Of a stretch of DNA of 64,000 nucleotides, positions 27,707-36,186 are shown piece by piece. The notes under the pieces were generated by a model. That model was not told where the DNA came from. It made no database searches and was given only the letters and a program-made list of their open reading frames with translations. This stretch comes from Coemansia sp. RSA 487. Its lineage: Eukaryota > Kickxellomycota > Kickxellomycetes > Kickxellales > Kickxellaceae. The stretch covers positions 82,303-146,302 of the forward strand of contig JANBRJ010000039.1 of the NCBI GenBank assembly GCA_027577595.1. Direction: 5' to 3'. How positions within the stretch are numbered: the stretch's first letter is position 1; every line of letters starts with the position of its first letter. Made by a program: the position numbers and the translations under genes.

Positions 27707-28702
27707 ATACCTTGTCTCGTTTAAAAAAAAATTTCTTCTTCACGATGCCTTTGCAACCCTTCTCTGTATGAAGCAACAATAGTAATATACATTTAACCAA
27801 GTAACATGTATCCTGCTTCTTTTTATACGTCTTGATTGGCACAAAGTGATTTGTAATTCCCAAGAAATTTAATAAAACAACTAAAGCTAGATAGCTGAGT
27901 AGGTGCTCAAATGTTGGTACTGAATCGTAGCTATGAGGTCATGCTAGTGTCTGACCATTGTGTTCTATATGGTCAACACCATCCTTTTTTTTGGAAACAA
28001 AACTCTTGGCATTCAGCAGCAATGTACATTTTGCATTCTTTAGCCGAAATTATTGAAACCGTGGTGGCTTGATGCAGCTTGCTACAATGACACTGTTTTT
28101 CCAATGGCCATAGTTTGTAAACAGGGAGTGTTGTTTGAAATAAAAAAATTGTAGTATTGATTGTATATTATTGCTTGAAAATAAAGAAAACCCAAACGAA
28201 GGGACGCCTGACAAAAAAGACACTTGGCTTTCTAGCTAGGCTGACTGTGAGAACACACAATTAAAACTCTGGTAATGGCAACAATATCAACAGCAACAAC
28301 AAGATGTGGCTGGCATGCCAAAGAAGAAACAAGGCTCTGTTTTTATTTCGTTTAGCAATACAGCAACTATATTGCAATGCAGCAATATTTCTTTCTATCC
28401 AAGGACTGCAGTCAACCATTTAAATTCTCGGCAGCATGGCAAAGTTTATGTGCACAACAAAATGATTCCCTAGTAGTTTTTAACCGCAATTTATTCTCTT
28501 CATTTCTCCCTTCGTTCTCTCTTCTTGGGATACAAGCTCTTTGGTAATTGTTTTCCCACAACTAACCAATTCCTCTTTACCCGACACTCGCATCCGCCAT
28601 CCTTCTCGCTTGATCTCTCTAGATTGCGTCCTTTTTCCCTCGCCTACCCATATTCCAAATTCCAAATTCCGCCTTCCATCCCAAAGAACTCCAAGAAAGA
28701 AA
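27707..28702. other. Intergenic region, 1 kb
   Basis: No gene. The last 200 bp before the next ATG are strongly C/T-rich, a typical leader of highly expressed fungal genes. An antisense ORF (28480-28752) here is a shadow of that tract. Confidence 0.4.
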
Positions 28703-29344
28703 ATGACTCGCACCGCACTTTCACTCGTCGCTGCTGTTGCCGCCGTTGCCATCTCTACTGCAAACGCTCAGCAACTGCCGGCTGGATTTTCACCCGACAT
28801 CCTGAACCAGCTCCCGGTCCCGCCACAGCAAGCGCCTGCTCCAACTCAGGCGCCTGCGCCAATCGACCCCAACAACCCGATTGCGCAGCCATTGCCTGCT
28901 CCTCCAGCATCTGCTCCTCAGCCGGCCTCCATTCCTGCTGGACTCGAGGGCTTTGCAAGCATCCCTGGTGCGATGCCGTCGCTTCCGCAGGCCAACTCCA
29001 TCCCTCTGCCGACCGTGGCAATACAGACGTCGTTCCCAAGCGATGTCATGTTCAGTACTAACCAGCCGCTGTCCACCCTCGCCCACCCGGAGGAGTCATT
29101 TGGCATTTCCGAATCAGGCATGCCTTTAGGCGAGCTCGGAAATTCCTTGGATCACTTCTCCGACAGCGAATTTGGCTCTGAGTCTCGGATTCCAGGCGAA
29201 TCTCGGCTGCCTGGAGAGTCACGTCTTCCTGGAGAGTCTGGAATATTGGAAGGAGACACATTCTCGAGTGGGTCCCGCTCAGGGGTCCCTCACATGGTAT
29301 ATGCTGGTGTTGCCTTGGCTTTTGGTGTCATTCCGCTTTTCTAG
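28703..29344 (+). CDS. Secreted, probably GPI-anchored Pro/Ser-rich surface protein (213 aa)
   Basis: The chosen ATG at 28703 gives a textbook signal peptide (MTRTALSLVAAVAAVAI, cleavage likely after TANA at about 22). A longer ORF start upstream would bury it. The mature part begins with a Pro/Ala/Gln-rich segment (residues 35-80), followed by a Ser-rich region. Near residues 165-190 is a short tandem repeat of GESRLP/GESRIP (three to four units). The C-terminus, after SGSRSG, is a hydrophobic stretch VYAGVALAFGVIPLF with no charged tail, the usual GPI-attachment pattern. It is likely a cell-wall or plasma-membrane surface protein; the function is unknown. A smaller protein of similar architecture is at 40369. 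Confidence 0.82.
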   Translation: MTRTALSLVAAVAAVAISTANAQQLPAGFSPDILNQLPVPPQQAPAPTQAPAPIDPNNPIAQPLPAPPASAPQPASIPAGLEGFASIPGAMPSLPQANSIPLPTVAIQTSFPSDVMFSTNQPLSTLAHPEESFGISESGMPLGELGNSLDHFSDSEFGSESRIPGESRLPGESRLPGESGILEGDTFSSGSRSGVPHMVYAGVALAFGVIPLF

Positions 29345-29550
29345 TTTTTTCTCTTCGAATCCCCCACCATTGTTATTTGATATAACGCAAATTAAAAGAA
29401 AATTTTCTAGAACACAAAGAGTGCTATACCATTTTTCCATTCAGGAAACAATTTTGAGACCACTACTAATTCGGATGCCATTGGGAATAGAGGTGCAAAC
29501 AAGTTAATTTCTCGGGAATTAGGGCTGGAATTGGGTTGAATTCCGCGCAT

Positions 29551-29632
29551 GGGAAGATGGCCGAGCGGTCTAAGGCGCTGCGTTCAGGTCGCAGTCTAGT
29601 AATAGGCGTGGGTTCGAATCCCACTCTTCTCA
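29551..29632 (+). tRNA. tRNA-Leu (anticodon CAG)
   Basis: Cloverleaf read by eye: acceptor GGGAAGA pairs with TCTTCTC (29625-29631, one G-T wobble). D-arm box A is TGGCCGAGCGGTCTAAGGC. The anticodon stem CTGCG/CGCAG encloses loop TTCAGGT with anticodon CAG. A class II variable arm follows, then the T-arm GTGGGTTCGAATCCCAC. No intron, and no CCA encoded. A T4 run (29640-29643) and a T7 run (29645-29651) follow as the Pol III terminator. It decodes CUG as leucine, arguing against the altered CUG code of some yeasts. Confidence 0.96.
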
Positions 29633-29639
29633 CTTTAAA

Positions 29640-29651
29640 TTTTGTTTTTTT
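29640..29651 (+). terminator. Pol III terminator of tRNA-Leu
   Basis: Runs of four and seven T lie within 20 bp of the tRNA 3' end. Confidence 0.8.
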
Positions 29652-29756
29652 CTCGTGTTTCGGCCCAATAAAAACTAATTTTACTCGCGCTTTCCATTCC
29701 TTTGCTGGGTTTAGATGTGAAATATATTGTTAGCGAAAATGAAACAGAAAAAAAGC

Positions 29757-30797
29757 TCAAAGTTTTGCCTTGATTACGCTCTTGCCAAAGTTCTTGCCCT
29801 CGTAAAGATTGATAAGAGCAAGCGGCGCATTCTCCAGACCCTCAGTCTCGTCGATTCTGTACTGTATTTTTCCTTCCTTGTAGAGCTTTGACACTTCTTT
29901 GAAGAAATCAGCATGCTCTTGGGTGTTGTAGTGGTCGAGGATGATGAAGCCCTTGACTGTTGCCTTCTTGATGAGGATGTTGGTAAAATTCTTCACACCA
30001 TACACTTGGTCGGGCGATGAGAGGTTGTATTGGGTAATTGCACCACAAACAATAATACGCGCATAGGGGTTGATGTTGGCAAGGGCGCCATCAAGGAACG
30101 AACCACCAACATTATCAAAGTAAATGTCGATGCCATGCGGCGCAGCCTTCTTGATTGCGGTGCTGTAGTCGCCGCACGTCTTGTAGTTGAATGCGACATC
30201 AGCGCCGAGGCTTTTGACGTAGTCGACCTTATCGTCGGAGCCGGCGACAGCAACAACAGTCAGCCCACGAGCCTTTGCAAGTTGCACAACCATCTGGCCC
30301 ACAGCGCCCGATGCAGACGAAACAAGAATAGTCTCGCCGGGCTTCGGCTTTCCGAGCACAACAGTGCCATAGTACGCCGTATAGGACGGCATGCTAAGTA
30401 CACCAACGAAATCGCGGGGGTCTGCACCGCTCTGAAGAGGCGCCTTGGACAGCTCCTTGGCATCGACAATGTACTCGGACTCCCATCTGCCGTTGTTGTG
30501 AGTAACCACCTCGCCCTCGTTAAAGTCCTTGCTTGTCGACACGACAACCTTGCCAACCAAGAAGTTGGTGATCGTCTTTCCAACATGGTAGCTTTCGACA
30601 TAGCTGCCCTTGACGCCACTGATGCGGCCGCGTTGATAAGGGTCGACAGAATAGTAAAGAGGGCGGATCAGGACCTGGTTATCTTTAAGCTGGTCCTTGG
30701 TAGGCGCTGGGAGCTTTTCGACGTTGAAGTCGGATTCCTTGAGATATCCACCAGCAACGTGGTACTTGAGCGCGACACGAGTAATCTGAGAGGCCAT
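29757..30797 (-). CDS. NADPH-dependent alkenal/one oxidoreductase, zinc-free MDR family (346 aa)
   Basis: Medium-chain dehydrogenase/reductase of the prostaglandin-reductase / alkenal double-bond-reductase type, which reduces C=C bonds of alpha,beta-unsaturated carbonyls with NADPH and so detoxifies lipid-peroxidation products. The nucleotide fold is marked by ILVSSASGAVGQMVVQLAK, and VDPYQRGR and MPSYTAYYG are family blocks. The zinc-binding Cys/His residues of classical alcohol dehydrogenases are absent. The C-terminus, GKNFGKSVIKAKL, is typical. Full length, no intron, start at 30797. The exact substrate is not predictable. The large antisense ORF on the plus strand is a shadow. Confidence 0.93.
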   Translation of the reverse strand: MASQITRVALKYHVAGGYLKESDFNVEKLPAPTKDQLKDNQVLIRPLYYSVDPYQRGRISGVKGSYVESYHVGKTITNFLVGKVVVSTSKDFNEGEVVTHNNGRWESEYIVDAKELSKAPLQSGADPRDFVGVLSMPSYTAYYGTVVLGKPKPGETILVSSASGAVGQMVVQLAKARGLTVVAVAGSDDKVDYVKSLGADVAFNYKTCGDYSTAIKKAAPHGIDIYFDNVGGSFLDGALANINPYARIIVCGAITQYNLSSPDQVYGVKNFTNILIKKATVKGFIILDHYNTQEHADFFKEVSKLYKEGKIQYRIDETEGLENAPLALINLYEGKNFGKSVIKAKL

Positions 30798-31685
30798 ATT
30801 ATTTAGATGTTCCTTTTGGTGTTTTTGGAGGGGGGCGAGTATCCGATGGATTAATTGAGGAGTGAATGTGTTGGTGTTTTATTCTCTCAACATGGTTTGG
30901 TGTTATCCTCCATTTATATAAAATTCTAGATCTCGTTGCGCATGGGCGATGTAATGGCAGAGTAGTACTAAAACATTCGAGAGCGCACTATGTTTGTCAG
31001 TATCTACCACTCTTTTCAACTGTTTATTTTATTCTTATTTTTATTTTTCGCACCATACCTAACCCCCGACGCCGGCATCAATGTTTCCGAACATCCGGGG
31101 GTTGATGATAACAACCCAGGATTCTGGGAGCTGAAACTATAACCAATCCTCATAGGCTGCATATAGACACTGATTACTAATGCACTCGTGCATAATTAGT
31201 TTGGTCTGTTGTATTGCGTTAACTGGTGTCGTCTTGCCCCGATAAAAAGAAGCTGCTTGTCAAGCATGTACCAATTATTCCCGCATGAATAAATACAGCA
31301 ATAGTTGCTACCGATAGCGTCATCGACGGACAGAGATTAAATTTAGATCAAGTGAGCAAAATTAAAAAAGCTACTGGAAATATATCAAATTAAGTGACTT
31401 AATGAATGCCCTGTCTCGACTCAATCGGGTTATTCTGGAAATGTCCTTGTAATGCTATTTCAATCAACTCGATTCATAGGAGATATCTGGAAGTGAACAG
31501 GATATTTCTATAGAAAAGGCAAAAAATATTATACATGTGACAGCTTTGGCGAGCACTCGGAAATGACAATGCATGGCACTGCATGTACCAATTGCATGTG
31601 CGTTCCGTGCGAAAATTTTGAAACAACAGCAGCTTTATTTCTTATTATATTTAAAAATCTTTCAATAATGGTAGGAACTGTTCGC
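30798..31685. other. Intergenic region, 0.9 kb
   Basis: A/T-rich, no gene seen on either strand. It lies between the reductase promoter and the 3' end of the ankyrin gene. Confidence 0.4.
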
Positions 31686-34600
31686 TCAGTTACCATCCGA
31701 TGACGACGGATTCTGGTGCTGTGTTTTGTTTCGATAGTATAGTTTTAGTGCATATCTAAGCGGCAGCATTTTTTGCGGACCATTCCACACAGGTACTATA
31801 CTCGCTGAACTGCTGGTGTCCACCATGTTAGTGATTGGCTGTGGATTTGCGGAAGGTGAGTGCGCAGAAACTGCAGGCGTATCCGCCAGCCCGATGGTGC
31901 TGAGATCCAGCGTAATTGTGATAAGTTGCTTGCTTATTTGTGGGAAATCACGCCGAATGATACGCACAACTTCATCAAGCTTGACGAAATATAGCCGAAG
32001 TGCAACAAACTTATTCTTCTCGTGCAGTGTAAACTGGCTGATCAGCTCGTTGTCCGTATCAGATACGCCGATCTCGGCATCTAGCGTCTTTGAAGCGGTG
32101 GCCGCTGTCCTTGGCCGACTGGCTTTAGCTTTGGCTTTGGCTTTAGCTTTAGCTTTGGTGCCTTTGGTTGAGCTACGAGATGTTGCTGTTCCATTTGCTG
32201 CCGATCTCGTCAGCGAGGATGCTGTAGCTCCATGTATGAACTGCAAGTTAGACACAAACATCCCTGCCAATGGCTCCCACAAACGCTCCTTTTGCGACTC
32301 CGTAACCTTCTGACGACACAAGTTTGGGTATTTCGCAAACAGCGGGTTACTCTCGACAGCGTAAGCACTGTCGTTTTCATCATTTTCGTTGTTTTCGTCG
32401 TCAGGGTCACCATCACTCCTAGGCGTGCCTACAGCCATGCCCAAAAGCAGCCTAATTTGAAGATCAACGACAAAGTAGTCCAACTTTGATGTTGGCGGGT
32501 CAGAATGCAGTTGTATGGTGTATAGAGGCAGATATCTGATTGCCTGTGCGGCTATAGATGACTGCGTCCGAGGTTCTGCGTGCTCGATACGCACGGCAGG
32601 ATCCTCTACAATTGTCCGACCGCCGCCAGAACGCGATTTTGACGATTTGGCTCTTTTCGTGGCGAGTGGCATTTGGTGCTCCACCGTCTGACCAAATACA
32701 CTCTCACTTTTAATCTCCACTGTGGGCGTGACTGCTGTCGTTGTCGATGTATCAAAAAGGTTGCTGGGTCGCACAGCTTGCTTATTGCTGCTGGGTTTGC
32801 TCGAACCGTCGATGGTGATGACCGACGAGCGTCCCGGTTGACGCTGTTTCAGTTGCTTTGGCTGCTGTTCTTGTGGCCGTTGCGGATATTCGTTTTTGAC
32901 AAAGCCATCTACGCTAGAGTCAAGGAGACCAATAGCGGTATGCTTGGCACGCTTTACGTTGTGTTGCACTGTCATTCCAGCTACCGACAGCTCGTCTTCT
33001 ACATGGTCCTTATCCTCGTCATCATCGTCATCGATAATTCTCTTTTTCGATGGTCTGCTGCCTCGGCGCTTAGGAGATACGCTGCTCGATGGCAGGCTAC
33101 GTGCTGGACCAGCCCCACCCGGATGGTTTTTGTCAATGTTGGCATTTTCTCTATCCGTTATCGACTCATTTGCTTCCAAAAAGCCGTCAGTTACATCCTT
33201 CAGCAAAGCCGGGCTGATGCTAGAATCCAGTGACGATCTGCGCTGTGTCTTTGACTTACGTTTTTCCATCCGCTCGATAGTTCCAACAAGAACCTGGAGT
33301 TTTCTCTCATCGCGTGAAAGCTTTGATGTACTCGACGAATAATAGTAATTGACCTGCGGCTTTTCGGCTTCGTCGCGTAAGCGCTTGAGCGAGGCAAGTT
33401 CGCGCTTGCTGCCAGTACCATACGCATCATCTTCATTTCGCTCATCAGGACTTTGGGGCTGTAGGGATCCGGATCGCTGTACTCTACCGACTCCACTGTG
33501 GGCAGGCGGCCGCTGCTTGTGGTTACCGCTTTTGAAAGCAGTGGTAGTAATCTGAGCAGGTTCGTGCGCAACAGTGTCTGAGTCTGCATTATCAGAGGCA
33601 ACGTTGATACGGTGGAAATCAGCCACAATACTGGCACTGTCTGACGTATCGCTCTCTGAGGTATCCGAATGAACTGCTGAGCGCTTGCCTTTGCCTTTGC
33701 CTTTGCCTTTGCCTTTGCCTTTTCCATTTTGCGTGGGTCGAGAGTGCTTTTGAACAAAAGGCACAGACGCTCGGTAATTGGACCGCTTGTGCTGCTCGAT
33801 AACCAACAAAACGTCGTCTTGGTCCTCCTCCTTAGCCATGTCCTCTGGGGTTATTTTCTTACTATTTTGGAGATGCGGATCTGCGCCTGCAGCAATTAGG
33901 CAACGCACAACGTCAACATGGCCATTGGCGCAGGCATCGTGCAAAGGCGTATCGCCTCCAAACCCGCGAGCATTAAAGTTGGCACCCCGGCGGAGCAACG
34001 CAAGAACAACATCACTGTGCCCTTCTAGAGAAGCTTCGTGTAATGGCGTCCATTTTGCATTATCCTTCATGTCTATATCCGCGCCCTGATTTATAAGACT
34101 GACAGTTTGCTCTAGGTCGCCTGCGTTGCATGCCCGATGCAGCTTTGTCTGCCCGGCCTTGTCGCGAGTAAGCACTATACGCTGTGCCTTTGCCCGGTCG
34201 GTAAGAAGCCGTGCAATCTTTTCATTTGAGCACGTTTCCAGAGGAGTGAGATATCGAGAGTTTGTTATACTCGTGTTTGCGCCATGGTCGAGAAGCAGAC
34301 AGACAGTGTGTATATCGTCGTTAGTCACAGCCTGGTGCAAGGGTGTCAGCCGCAAGTTTGACGTGGTGAGGTTGACGTTTGGAAAGGGCGACAATAACTG
34401 ACGCAACACGTAGTTTTTAGACATCTCAGAGGTACTGCCTTCGCCGTCGGGATCGGTAATATCGCCAACCTGCGCACAAACTGGGGGATCAAGCAGCAAC
34501 TCAAGCGTATCTACGCAGCCGTGCTTTGATGCGGCGTGGACTGCTGTATTTCCATTCGAGTCAGCCATGTTGATTGAGGCGCCACGTAAAAGAAGCTTGC

Positions 34601-35417
34601 GACACACTAGTGTGTCACCTTTTCCTGCGAAATACACGAGCTGAGGACAGCCCTTGTCATCGACATAGTCAGGCTCATCGTACTTTGGCTTTCGACGCTT
34701 GCTCAGCTTGTGCCTACGAAGTGCTTTATCAACTTGGCTTTTGCGGACGGAATTACGATGCTCCGAGTCTGATTCATTGTGCTTCGGGTGTCGTGAGATC
34801 TGCAGCTTACTGGCGGTAGAATTGTCCTCTACATCCGCGTCCAGACCATCCTGGCAATTGGGATTGCTGCTATTAGGCCTACCGTCGTTGTCGTCGTTAT
34901 CATCATCGTCAGCAATGACCTTCCGCCTACGGTGGGTTTTCAATGCAGACGACTGGTTCGACTTTTTTCCATGGCCATGCTTCCTTGCTGCAACGCCACC
35001 ACTACGAGGAGCAGCATTTTTGAAATCGTCAACATCGACCTCGCTTTCAGCAATCACCACCGAGGATTCTGTTTTTTGGCTGCTAGCGTTGCTGCCATTG
35101 ACAATATTTCTGCGACTTCGATTGTTGCTTTTTGAGCGACCAAGCCCATTTCTTACAATAGGGCGATTATTGTTTGTATCCGACATGCCGTCGCTATCTT
35201 CCGCGTCACTAAACTCGTGCAGACTGCTCAGCGAGCCACTGGATGAAAACAACTCTTCTTCATCAAAACATTCGCTATTGTTGGAGTTTTGGTCTTCCTC
35301 GCTTACGCCCTGGCGTCGTCTTCCTGACGTGCTGATGCGTTGTGCGTTATCATCATTCGACGTCGCAAACCACTCCTCGTCTGCCAACACCGTTTCCACC
35401 TCGGAATCACGGTCCAT
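31686..35417 (-). CDS. Ankyrin-repeat nuclear protein, possibly Hos4-like Set3C subunit (1243 aa)
   Basis: Start at the Met at 35417 (MDRDSEVETV); the ORF's extra 57 upstream residues are hydrophobic and not credible. Residues 1-250 are acidic/basic low complexity (poly-Asp, Arg/Lys clusters). Ankyrin repeats run from about 257 to 545, with several good units (TPLHQAVTNDD, TKLHRACNAGD, TPLHEASLEGH, TPLHDACANGH). Next come a (Gly-Lys)7-8 run at about 565-578 and a long disordered Ser/Arg-rich part with a putative NLS. A C-terminal conserved-looking domain follows (LPLYTIQLHSD..VVDLQIRLLLGM..LWEPLAGMFV) with a Lys-Ala repeat inside it. The layout resembles fungal Hos4, the ankyrin subunit of the Set3 histone-deacetylase complex, but that link rests on architecture only. 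Confidence 0.8.
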   Translation of the reverse strand: MDRDSEVETVLADEEWFATSNDDNAQRISTSGRRRQGVSEEDQNSNNSECFDEEELFSSSGSLSSLHEFSDAEDSDGMSDTNNNRPIVRNGLGRSKSNNRSRRNIVNGSNASSQKTESSVVIAESEVDVDDFKNAAPRSGGVAARKHGHGKKSNQSSALKTHRRRKVIADDDDNDDNDGRPNSSNPNCQDGLDADVEDNSTASKLQISRHPKHNESDSEHRNSVRKSQVDKALRRHKLSKRRKPKYDEPDYVDDKGCPQLVYFAGKGDTLVCRKLLLRGASINMADSNGNTAVHAASKHGCVDTLELLLDPPVCAQVGDITDPDGEGSTSEMSKNYVLRQLLSPFPNVNLTTSNLRLTPLHQAVTNDDIHTVCLLLDHGANTSITNSRYLTPLETCSNEKIARLLTDRAKAQRIVLTRDKAGQTKLHRACNAGDLEQTVSLINQGADIDMKDNAKWTPLHEASLEGHSDVVLALLRRGANFNARGFGGDTPLHDACANGHVDVVRCLIAAGADPHLQNSKKITPEDMAKEEDQDDVLLVIEQHKRSNYRASVPFVQKHSRPTQNGKGKGKGKGKGKGKRSAVHSDTSESDTSDSASIVADFHRINVASDNADSDTVAHEPAQITTTAFKSGNHKQRPPAHSGVGRVQRSGSLQPQSPDERNEDDAYGTGSKRELASLKRLRDEAEKPQVNYYYSSSTSKLSRDERKLQVLVGTIERMEKRKSKTQRRSSLDSSISPALLKDVTDGFLEANESITDRENANIDKNHPGGAGPARSLPSSSVSPKRRGSRPSKKRIIDDDDDEDKDHVEDELSVAGMTVQHNVKRAKHTAIGLLDSSVDGFVKNEYPQRPQEQQPKQLKQRQPGRSSVITIDGSSKPSSNKQAVRPSNLFDTSTTTAVTPTVEIKSESVFGQTVEHQMPLATKRAKSSKSRSGGGRTIVEDPAVRIEHAEPRTQSSIAAQAIRYLPLYTIQLHSDPPTSKLDYFVVDLQIRLLLGMAVGTPRSDGDPDDENNENDENDSAYAVESNPLFAKYPNLCRQKVTESQKERLWEPLAGMFVSNLQFIHGATASSLTRSAANGTATSRSSTKGTKAKAKAKAKAKASRPRTAATASKTLDAEIGVSDTDNELISQFTLHEKNKFVALRLYFVKLDEVVRIIRRDFPQISKQLITITLDLSTIGLADTPAVSAHSPSANPQPITNMVDTSSSASIVPVWNGPQKMLPLRYALKLYYRNKTQHQNPSSSDGN
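32120..32160. repeat. Hexamer microsatellite encoding a Lys-Ala tract
   Basis: Imperfect GGCTTT/AGCTTT repeats within the ankyrin gene code for alternating Lys-Ala on the minus strand. Confidence 0.85.
33683..33722. repeat. (TTTGCC)n hexamer microsatellite encoding a Gly-Lys tract
   Basis: About six perfect TTTGCC units within the ankyrin gene encode Gly-Lys pairs on the minus strand. Copy number could vary between strains. Confidence 0.9.
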
Positions 35418-36186
35418 TTTCTCTAACAGTAGGAAACCCAGGCAAATAGTCAAACAAAAATTAAGCAAGCAGAAGCTGTGTGGAAAAATTGTTGAAATAA
35501 AAGCTTTTGAAGGCACAAAGTTAAAGTTATAACGTACCATAAAAGAATTAGCGACCGCTAATGCTGAAAAGATGTACACAACCGCCAACGAACAAGTACA
35601 ACGTTGCTATTTTCAAAATGCCTCCTCAGTCTTTTTTGGTACTGCGTATTTACAAAAAATAAAAGACAGGAGGAAACAGGCCAGACCAATGCTTTCCAGA
35701 GTAATGGAAATGAACAGCGGGGATAATAATTTTAAAGAGTACAATGGTGAATGCCACTAAATTTCCAAGCAAATAAAAAAGTATACAAGGGAGAAAATGC
35801 TGGAATAAAAAAGAATAGTAAAAACCCAAGGAAATTCTATTTGCAAGAAAGAAAGGAAGGAAAGGGTAAACACGTCGTAATGAAAAGTGGTGTCATTTTT
35901 TTCAAGCTTGGACGATCATCCATTACACAGGCGAAAAAAAGGCTCTATTATCAACACCAAAAAGGGGGGATGATCAAACACACGAGCGATTGGCCAAAAT
36001 ATTACTGATCGCTGCGCACGTGCCATCAAATCCAAACAAGGCGAAAGCAGGTAATTCCTGTGTTGCCTTTGAAAATAGTTCTAGATGAATCAGAGATTTT
36101 CTGCGAGGAGCAGAAAGCTTCGCAACATTCCAAACAGACGGCAACAATTTTGTCTAACGTAGCTTCACAAGCTTTCGATCACTCAA
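35418..36186. other. Intergenic region, 0.8 kb
   Basis: Upstream of the ankyrin gene and downstream of the RING gene, both minus strand. A/G-rich on the plus strand with several A-runs. No gene is seen. Confidence 0.4.

Noticed and set aside
30030-30806. 258-codon plus-strand ORF across the MDR reductase
   Set aside because: Antisense to a full-length, well-conserved enzyme; its composition mirrors that gene.
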